From RYN-230 sp036509255 (GTDB lineage Bacteria; Actinomycetota; Actinomycetes; Streptosporangiales; Streptosporangiaceae), in the NCBI GenBank assembly GCA_036509255.1, contig DATCFY010000222.1, forward strand, positions 1 through 17,097: 17,097 nt of DNA. The letters run 5' to 3'. A model generated the notes under the pieces. It made no database searches, had not been told where the DNA came from, and worked only from the letters and a program-made list of their open reading frames with translations. Made by a program: the position numbers and the translations under genes. This document shows, piece by piece, positions 1 through 5,227 of the stretch. Position 1 is the first letter of the stretch. Each line of letters begins with the position of its first letter.

Positions 1-1
1 C

Positions 2-1555
2 TCCAACGGCATTATCGTGCTCGCCGTGTTGTCGTGCGCCCTGCTGGCCGGGGCCGGCGCCAACGTCAACAGCCTGGTGCCGTTCTACGCGATCGGCGTG
101 TTCACGGCGTTCACCATGGCCGGGTTCGGCATGGCCAAGTACCACCACACCCATAAGGAGCCGCACTGGCGGCGCAAGCTGGTGATCAACTTCTCAGCTG
201 GCGTGACGTCGCTGGTCGTGGTGGCGATCTTCGTGCTGGTGAAGTTCACCGAGGGCGCCTGGCTGGTGGTGATCCTCTTCATCATCGGCGTACCGGCCCT
301 CATCCGGCTCAACCGCGAGTACGGGATGGAAGCCCAGGTCCTGGACCGGATCAGCGACCGGCCCAAGCCGCCCGCGACCCCGAACTACACGCGCCGGACC
401 GTGTTCGTCTTCGTGGACAGCTTCGACCTGGCCACCATCGCCGCCCTGCGGTACGCGCGCAGCCTGCGCCCCACGACCCTGCGGGCGGTTCATTTCGTCA
501 TCGACACCGCTGTGGCGGACGCGCTCCGCGAGGAGTGGACCCGGGCGGGCCTGGACGTCGTGCTGGACTTCATCGACTGCCCGGACCGGCGGATCGCCCG
601 GGCCGCGGCCGAGCTGGCCAGCGCGGAAGCGCAGCAGCCAGGCGTGCAGGTCACGGTGGTCCTGCCCCGGCGCAGCTACTCGCCGCTGATTGGCCGGCTG
701 CTGCATGACCGCACCGCCGACAAGATCGCGGCGGTGGTGAGCCGGATCCCGCACGCCGCCGCGACCATCGTCCCGTTCGACGTGCAGAGCAGGCTGGAGG
801 TGCTGCACGCCCGCCACCTGGCGCAGACCGAGCGGGTGGCCGGGGACAAGGCGCACCTTCCGGGCCTGGTCAAGGAGGCGGACAAGGAGGACCGGGCCGC
901 GGCCGCGGCCGCGCCCCTGGCCGACCCGGCCGAGCGCGCGGGCGGGGGCAACGCGGGCCGGGACCCCGCCGACCTTCGCCCCGCGGGCCGGGACACCGCG
1001 GGCCGGGACACCGCGCCCGTCGCGGCCAACGGGGCCGGCACGGCCACCGACGGCAGCCCGGCGGCCGCCCTGCCACCCATCATCGCCGCCCCGTCCGGCC
1101 TCCGCCGGGTCCTGCGCGGGCGGCGGCGCGGCGCCGACCAGCCGCCCCCCGCCCTGCCAGTCAGCGATCACCCCAGCTACGACCGGCCCGCGCCGTCCGC
1201 CGGGGTCAACCCCATCGGCTCGCTGGCCCGGCCGGGCCGGGCCACGGTGGAGGGCCGCGTCCGCGCGGTGGAGATCCGCCCCGTGGAGCGGAACTCGGTG
1301 CTCGCCGTCGATGTCGCCGACTCCACCGGCGACCTGACCGCCCTGTTCTACGGCCGGTCGCACATCCCCGGCGTCGTCTGCGGGGCCAAGGTGCGCTTCC
1401 GGGGGCCGGTGGGGCTGCGTCCGGAAGGCCCCGTCATGATCAATCCGGCCTACGAGCTGCTGTCCTCGAGTACCACCCGGGGCACGCTTGGGGAAGACTC
1501 TTCAGGCGGGAAGCCGCCCGGCCCCGGGCGGCGGGACGATGGGCAGGACGCCTGA
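2..1555 (+). CDS. APC-family permease, 3' part, with USP-like and C-terminal OB-fold domains (5'-partial)
   Basis: The reading frame is open to the left edge, so the N-terminal transmembrane part lies outside. What remains starts with about four hydrophobic segments (near nt 11-67, 74-135, 179-247 and 257-305), ending in a basic stretch. This matches the C-terminal membrane part of actinobacterial APC-superfamily amino-acid permeases. Next comes a cytoplasmic alpha/beta domain (about nt 390-805, opening RRTVFVFVD) resembling the universal-stress-like domain these permeases carry. A disordered Ala/Gly/Pro/Arg-rich linker (about nt 820-1215) follows, then an unexpected OB-fold-like domain (about nt 1238-1470; motifs VEGRVRAVEIRP, VADSTGDLTALFYGR, IPGVVCGAKVRFRG). 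The substrate is unknown. The CDF gene follows after 16 bases, so co-transcription is likely. Family assignment is fairly sure; the OB-fold call rests on motif recognition only. Confidence 0.8.
   Translation, partial: SNGIIVLAVLSCALLAGAGANVNSLVPFYAIGVFTAFTMAGFGMAKYHHTHKEPHWRRKLVINFSAGVTSLVVVAIFVLVKFTEGAWLVVILFIIGVPALIRLNREYGMEAQVLDRISDRPKPPATPNYTRRTVFVFVDSFDLATIAALRYARSLRPTTLRAVHFVIDTAVADALREEWTRAGLDVVLDFIDCPDRRIARAAAELASAEAQQPGVQVTVVLPRRSYSPLIGRLLHDRTADKIAAVVSRIPHAAATIVPFDVQSRLEVLHARHLAQTERVAGDKAHLPGLVKEADKEDRAAAAAAPLADPAERAGGGNAGRDPADLRPAGRDTAGRDTAPVAANGAGTATDGSPAAALPPIIAAPSGLRRVLRGRRRGADQPPPALPVSDHPSYDRPAPSAGVNPIGSLARPGRATVEGRVRAVEIRPVERNSVLAVDVADSTGDLTALFYGRSHIPGVVCGAKVRFRGPVGLRPEGPVMINPAYELLSSSTTRGTLGEDSSGGKPPGPGRRDDGQDA
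981..1015 (+). repeat. 15-bp tandem repeat inside the permease linker
   Basis: The unit CCGCGGGCCGGGACA occurs twice in perfect tandem (981-995 and 996-1010), with a further five matching bases to 1015. A related GCGGGCCGGGAC lies just upstream around 951-962. The period is a multiple of three, so it expands the peptide Ala-Gly-Arg-Asp-Thr without shifting the frame. It falls in the low-complexity linker between the cytoplasmic and OB-fold domains, where length change should be tolerated. It probably arose by replication slippage. Confidence 0.85.
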
Positions 1556-1571
1556 CAGGGGGCTTCCAGCG

Positions 1572-2498
1572 ATGATGGCCGGCGGAGGACACGCGCACGA
1601 CCATGCCCTGACGGCCACCGGGCGGCACCGCGGCAGGCTGGCCGCGGTCATGGCGATCACGCTGAGCATCGCCGCCGGGGAAATCGCCGGGGGGATCCTG
1701 TCCGGATCCCTGGTCCTGCTGGCCGACGCGGCGCACATGGCCGCGGACGCGGCGGGGGTGGGGCTGTCCCTGCTCGCCGCGCATTTCGCCAGCAAGCCCG
1801 CCACCCTGCGGCGGACGTTCGGCTACGCCCGGGCGGAGATCCTGGCCGCCACGGCCAACGCGCTGCTGCTGCTCGGCATGGCCACGTTCATCGTGGTGGA
1901 GGCGGTCCAGCGGCTCACCGCGCCCCCGCCGGTGAGTACCGGGGTGATGGTGGTCTTCGGCTGCATCGCACTGGCCGGCAACGGCGCCTCGATGATCTTG
2001 CTGCGCCAGGCCCAGGCCGAGAGCATGAACGCCCGCGGCGCGTTCCTGGAGGTCGCCTCGGACACGTTCGGCGCCCTGGCCGTGCTGATCACCGCGGCGA
2101 TCATCGCGCTCACCGGCTTCACCCTGGCCGACCCGATCGCCTCGCTGGCGGTCGGCGTGCTGATCCTGCCCCGGACCTGGCGGCTGCTCCGGGACGCGGT
2201 GGACGTGCTGCTGGAGGCCAGCCCCCGGGGCATCGACCTGAGCGAGGTGCGGCGGCACATGACCGGGCTGGACGGCGTCATCGACGTGCACGACCTGCAC
2301 GCCTGGACCATCACCTCCGGTCTGCCGGTGCTGTCCGCCCACATCGTGGTGGACCCGGGCACCCTGGCCAGCGGCTGCGGCCCCGGCCTCCTGGACCAGT
2401 TGCAGGAATGCGTCCGCGGTCATTTCGACGTGGCCCACTCCACGTTCCAGATCGAGCCGGCCGGGCACGCCGATCACGAGCCCTCTGTGCACGACTGA
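1572..2498 (+). CDS. Cation diffusion facilitator (CDF) divalent-metal exporter
   Basis: A 308-residue protein of normal CDF length, expected to export Zn2+ or a similar divalent cation in exchange for protons across the cell membrane. It has about six hydrophobic segments and a C-terminal cytoplasmic domain (about residues 205-300) with VHDLHAW, typical of CDF proteins. The first metal-site motif is canonical (DAAHMAAD, H55 and D59). The matching motif in the fifth segment reads E160-x3-D164 (GAFLEVASDTFG), with Glu where zinc CDFs usually have His. The N-terminus is His-rich (GGHAHDHA). I chose ATG 1572 because a G-rich sequence (about 1556-1561) lies upstream and the product begins like other CDFs; ATG 1539, overlapping the permease, is possible. 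The metal cannot be assigned with certainty. Confidence 0.93.
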   Translation: MMAGGGHAHDHALTATGRHRGRLAAVMAITLSIAAGEIAGGILSGSLVLLADAAHMAADAAGVGLSLLAAHFASKPATLRRTFGYARAEILAATANALLLLGMATFIVVEAVQRLTAPPPVSTGVMVVFGCIALAGNGASMILLRQAQAESMNARGAFLEVASDTFGALAVLITAAIIALTGFTLADPIASLAVGVLILPRTWRLLRDAVDVLLEASPRGIDLSEVRRHMTGLDGVIDVHDLHAWTITSGLPVLSAHIVVDPGTLASGCGPGLLDQLQECVRGHFDVAHSTFQIEPAGHADHEPSVHD

Positions 2499-2530
2499 CC
2501 GGCGCACGACTGACCTGTGCACGACTGACC
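2489..2530 (+). repeat. 15-bp tandem triplication across the CDF stop codon
   Basis: GCACGACTGACC recurs at 2489, 2504 and 2519, exactly 15 bases apart. The three intervening bases are GGC, TGT and GGC. Each copy carries the codons CAC GAC TGA, so the C-terminal His-Asp-stop of the CDF gene is repeated in frame three times. Probably a slippage product; any effect on termination is speculative. Confidence 0.9.
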
Positions 2531-2542
2531 GGCGTACGGGGA

Positions 2543-2571
2543 TTGCGCCCGTCGGGCCTACTGAGTAGTAA
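2543..2571 (+). promoter_or_regulatory. Possible promoter, with an 11-bp palindrome, ahead of the diiron gene
   Basis: TTGCGC (2543-2548) and TAGTAA (2566-2571) are 17 bases apart, a reasonable sigma-70-type arrangement, although the -10 lacks the usual final T. The local stretch is strikingly AT-rich for this genome. The imperfect palindrome CTACT-G-AGTAG (2558-2568) lies in the spacer and overlaps the -10, where a repressor could bind. Predicted by eye only. Confidence 0.35.
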
Positions 2572-2603
2572 TAAAGGTGAGGCTAGCCGTTTCCCCCTCG
2601 CTC

Positions 2604-2609
2604 AGGAGG
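2604..2609 (+). promoter_or_regulatory. Strong ribosome binding site fixing a GTG start
   Basis: A perfect AGGAGG stands five bases ahead of GTG 2615. It decides against upstream in-frame starts for the diiron protein. Confidence 0.85.
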
Positions 2610-2614
2610 CTGCC

Positions 2615-3724
2615 GTGGGTACCTACGATCTTTACGCCACCCCGGTCCCGGACGGCACCTGGGACGTCCCCGCCTCCGGGGCGGCCCGGTTCAGCTGGGA
2701 GTACGACGAGGGCCGGAGCCGTCTTCTCGACCTCTACCAGCGCGGTAAGGACAAGCAGTGGGACGCGGTCAAGCGGATCGACTGGGACGTGCCCGTGGAC
2801 CCCACGAACGTGATGGCCACGCCCGATGAGTTCTGCCCGATCTACGGGTCGCGGCAGTGGGACGTGCTGAACCAGGCCGAGCGCGAGGAACTCGGCCACC
2901 ACCTCGGTTCCTGGCTGTTCAGCCAGTTCCTGCACGGCGAGCAGGGTGCGCTGACCGTGGCGGCCCGGATCGTCGAGTCCGTCCCGGACATGGACTCCAA
3001 GTTCTACGCCGCGACCCAGACCATGGACGAGGCCCGGCACGTGGAGCTGTATCAGCGGTTCATCCGGGACAAGATCGGCCTCTATTACCCCATCAACGAG
3101 GATCTGGGCCGGCTGCTCGCGGACGCGCTGAGCGACTCCCGCTGGGACCTGCCCTACCTCGGCATGCAGGTGCTGATCGAGGGCCTGGCCCTGGCCGCCT
3201 TCGGCGTGCACCGCGACGTGGCCGCCAACCCCCTGGTGAAGCAGCTGCTCGCGTACGTGATGCAGGACGAGGCGCGGCACGTGGCCTTTGGCCGGCTGGC
3301 GCTGCGCGACTACTACGCGGGGCTGACCGAGGCCGAGCGGGCCGAGCGCGAGGAGTTCGTGGTCGAGGGCTGCTACCTGATGCGCAACCGGTTCCGCGCG
3401 CAGGAGGTCTGGGAGCGGATGGGGTTCGACGTGGCGGAGTGCCTGGAGTTCACCGATCACTCCCCTATCCAGCAGGCGTTCCGCACGCTGCTGTTCAGCC
3501 GGATCGTGCCCTGCGTGAAAGACATCGGGCTGTGGGGCCCGAAGGTCCAGCATGCCTACGCCGACCTGGGTGTGCTGGACGCGGCCGGCACCGACCTGGA
3601 GGCGCTGATGCGGGACGATGAGGAGATCGCCGAGCGGATGGACCAGGACAAGGCCACGTACGCGGCGGAGATGGCGGCCCGCCGCGCCGAGGTCGACAGC
3701 GCCATCGCCGGCGCCCAGGACTGA
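2615..3724 (+). CDS. Ferritin-like / ribonucleotide-reductase-R2-like diiron protein
   Basis: A 369-residue protein with the full ligand set of a carboxylate-bridged diiron four-helix bundle: E109 (GEQGAL), E139 and H142 (DEARH), E189 (LIEG), E219 and H222 (a second DEARH). This pattern of four Glu and two His is shared by R2 subunits, R2-like oxidases, bacterial multicomponent monooxygenases and other ferritin-like oxygenases. No nrdE-like large subunit is present in the window, so it is probably not the class I RNR small subunit. An oxidase, oxygenase or iron-dependent oxidoreductase is the better guess. The start is GTG 2615 because AGGAGG (2604-2609) lies five bases upstream; the longer in-frame ORF runs back through the tandem repeat and the CDF gene. 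It has its own probable promoter. The substrate is not predictable. Confidence 0.85.
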   Translation: MGTYDLYATPVPDGTWDVPASGAARFSWEYDEGRSRLLDLYQRGKDKQWDAVKRIDWDVPVDPTNVMATPDEFCPIYGSRQWDVLNQAEREELGHHLGSWLFSQFLHGEQGALTVAARIVESVPDMDSKFYAATQTMDEARHVELYQRFIRDKIGLYYPINEDLGRLLADALSDSRWDLPYLGMQVLIEGLALAAFGVHRDVAANPLVKQLLAYVMQDEARHVAFGRLALRDYYAGLTEAERAEREEFVVEGCYLMRNRFRAQEVWERMGFDVAECLEFTDHSPIQQAFRTLLFSRIVPCVKDIGLWGPKVQHAYADLGVLDAAGTDLEALMRDDEEIAERMDQDKATYAAEMAARRAEVDSAIAGAQD

Positions 3725-3810
3725 CACCTCACCCCCGCCCCACGCCCATCACAGGTCACACAACTCCACTCCGCCATTCCAGACCCAGCTCCGTGAACGT
3801 GATCTAACGA

Positions 3811-4540
3811 TTGGTGTTCGGGGGACTCGAGCACGAGCCGCAACTGGTCCGGCTGACCGCAGCCGCGGCCAGCATGGCGCTGGAGCATGCCCGGCTGCAG
3901 GCCGAAGTGCAGGCCCAGCTGGAGCAGGTACGGGCCTCCCGGGCGAGGATCGTGGAGGCCGGCGACGCGGCACGCCGACGCATCGAGCGTGATCTGCACG
4001 ACGGCGCCCAGCAGCGGCTGGTGACCCTGAGCCTGGCCCTCGGCATGGCCCGCGGCCAGGTGGCCGGGTCCGACCCGGGCCTGGCGGCACTGCTCGAAGG
4101 AGCCTCCAAGGAAGCTCGCGAGGCCATCGCCGAGCTGCGCGAACTGGCCCGCGGGATCCATCCGGCGGTTCTCACCGAGACGGGGCTGCCCGGTGCCATC
4201 CAGGCGCTGGTGGAGCGGTCGGCGGTGGCGACCACGGTCAGCGCGGTGCCTGCCGGCCGCTACCCGGCACCGATCGAGGCGACCGCCTATTTCGTGGTCT
4301 CCGAGGCGCTCGCCAACGTGGCCAAGCATGCGCCCAGCGCCACGGCACATGTAGCGATCCGGCAGCCGGCCGGGCAGATGGTGGTGGAAATCACGGACGA
4401 CGGGCCAGGCGGGGCGCGGCCCGACGCGGGATCGGGGCTGCGCGGGCTGGCGACCGGGTCGCGTCCGTGGGGGGACCTTGCACATCGAGAGCGGCATGGG
4501 CGGCGGGACCCGGCTCCGGGCCGAGATCCCATGTCCGTGA
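3811..4540 (+). pseudogene. Truncated and frameshifted NarL-type sensor histidine kinase
   Basis: Only the kinase core is present: a coiled-coil lead-in, the HisKA_3 phosphoacceptor box (RRRIERDLHDGAQQRLV), the N box (EALANVAKHA) and the G1 box (DDGPGGA). The sensor and membrane half, usually several hundred residues, is absent. A TAA stop (3805-3807) precedes the frame, no ribosome binding site is visible, and the 86 bases upstream look non-coding. The G2 region is broken. The expected GLADRVASVGG switches frame at about 4451-4452, and TLHIESGMGGGTRLRAEIP resumes in the third frame after about 4470-4474. Both changes look like the loss of one base. With both repaired the protein ends at TGA 4538-4540, overlapping the regulator start. 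A real remnant or sequencing errors are both possible for the frameshifts; the missing N-terminus is not explained by base errors. Confidence 0.8.
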
Positions 4541-5205
4541 GCGGGCCGGCGCCAGCGCCGCTGCGGGTGGTCATCGCCGAGGACGCGGTGCTGCTGCGCG
4601 AGGGCCTCAGCCGGGTGCTGGGCGACGCGGGGCTGGAGGTGGCGGGCGCCGCCGGGGACGCGGAGCGGCTCCTGCAGCTCGTCGGCGCGCTGCGGCCGGA
4701 TGTCGTGCTCGCCGACATCCGGATGCCGCCCACCCAGACCACAGAAGGTCTCCAGGCGGCGCGGCTGATCCGCCACCGGTGGCCGGGCACGGCCGTGGTC
4801 GTGCTGTCCCAGTATGTGGAGACGGAGCAGCTCTTCGACCTGCTCGCAGACGACCCGCGCGGGGTGGGGTACGTGCTCAAGGAACGGGTGGCCGACGTCG
4901 CGCAGTTCACCAGCGCGATCCGGCGGGTGGCCGGGGGCGAATCGGTGATCGATCCCGAGATAGTCGCCCGGCTGGTGGCCCGGCCTCGGGCGGACAGCCC
5001 GCTGCAGGCCCTGACCGAGCGCGAGCGGGATGTGCTGGCCCTGATGGCCGAGGGCCGGTCCAACCAGGCGATCGCGAGCCAGCTCTGGATGTCACCCAAG
5101 ACCGTGGAGACTCATGTCGGGAGCATCTTCAGCAAGCTCGGGCTGGCCCCTGACGCCGGGGATCACCGCCGGGTCCTGGCGGTGCTGGCGTTCCTGCGCC
5201 AGTGA
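4531..5205 (+). CDS. NarL/LuxR-type response regulator
   Basis: A 224-residue two-domain regulator. The receiver domain (about residues 11-130) has the acidic pair E17-D18, phosphoacceptor D62 (LADIRMP), the switch position S93 (VLSQY) and K117 (VLKE). The C-terminal LuxR-type helix-turn-helix (about residues 158-205) contains LTERERDVLALMAEGRSNQAI. Phosphorylation should promote DNA binding. ATG 4531 overlaps the repaired histidine-kinase stop by ten bases, the usual translationally coupled kinase/regulator arrangement, so the two were once a working pair. The reading frame is intact although its partner is broken, so it may now act without phosphorylation or be driven by another kinase. The target genes are unknown. 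It converges on the LAL regulator and ends in a shared hairpin. Confidence 0.92.
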   Translation: MSVSGPAPAPLRVVIAEDAVLLREGLSRVLGDAGLEVAGAAGDAERLLQLVGALRPDVVLADIRMPPTQTTEGLQAARLIRHRWPGTAVVVLSQYVETEQLFDLLADDPRGVGYVLKERVADVAQFTSAIRRVAGGESVIDPEIVARLVARPRADSPLQALTERERDVLALMAEGRSNQAIASQLWMSPKTVETHVGSIFSKLGLAPDAGDHRRVLAVLAFLRQ

Positions 5206-5227
5206 ACCCGGCCCGGGCGGGCCGGGT
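5206..5227. terminator. Compact two-way terminator hairpin
   Basis: ACCCGGCCC (5206-5214) pairs perfectly with GGGCCGGGT (5219-5227) around a four-base loop. The 9-bp stem fills the whole 22-base gap between the stop codons of two convergent genes, so it can serve both. There is no U-tract, as is common in high-GC actinomycetes. Confidence 0.7.

Noticed and set aside
895..913. GGCCGC-type repeated run in the permease linker
   Set aside because: Simply encodes an alanine run in low-complexity sequence; no sign of separate function.
194..1363. Long minus-strand open frame opposite the permease
   Set aside because: Arg/Gly/Pro/Val-rich composition typical of the shadow of a high-GC gene; no domain, and the plus strand has clear membrane and USP-like motifs.
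2408..2614. N-terminal extension of the diiron protein into the CDF gene
   Set aside because: It reads through the tandem repeat as Arg/Leu/Thr-rich nonsense, and AGGAGG fixes the start at GTG 2615.
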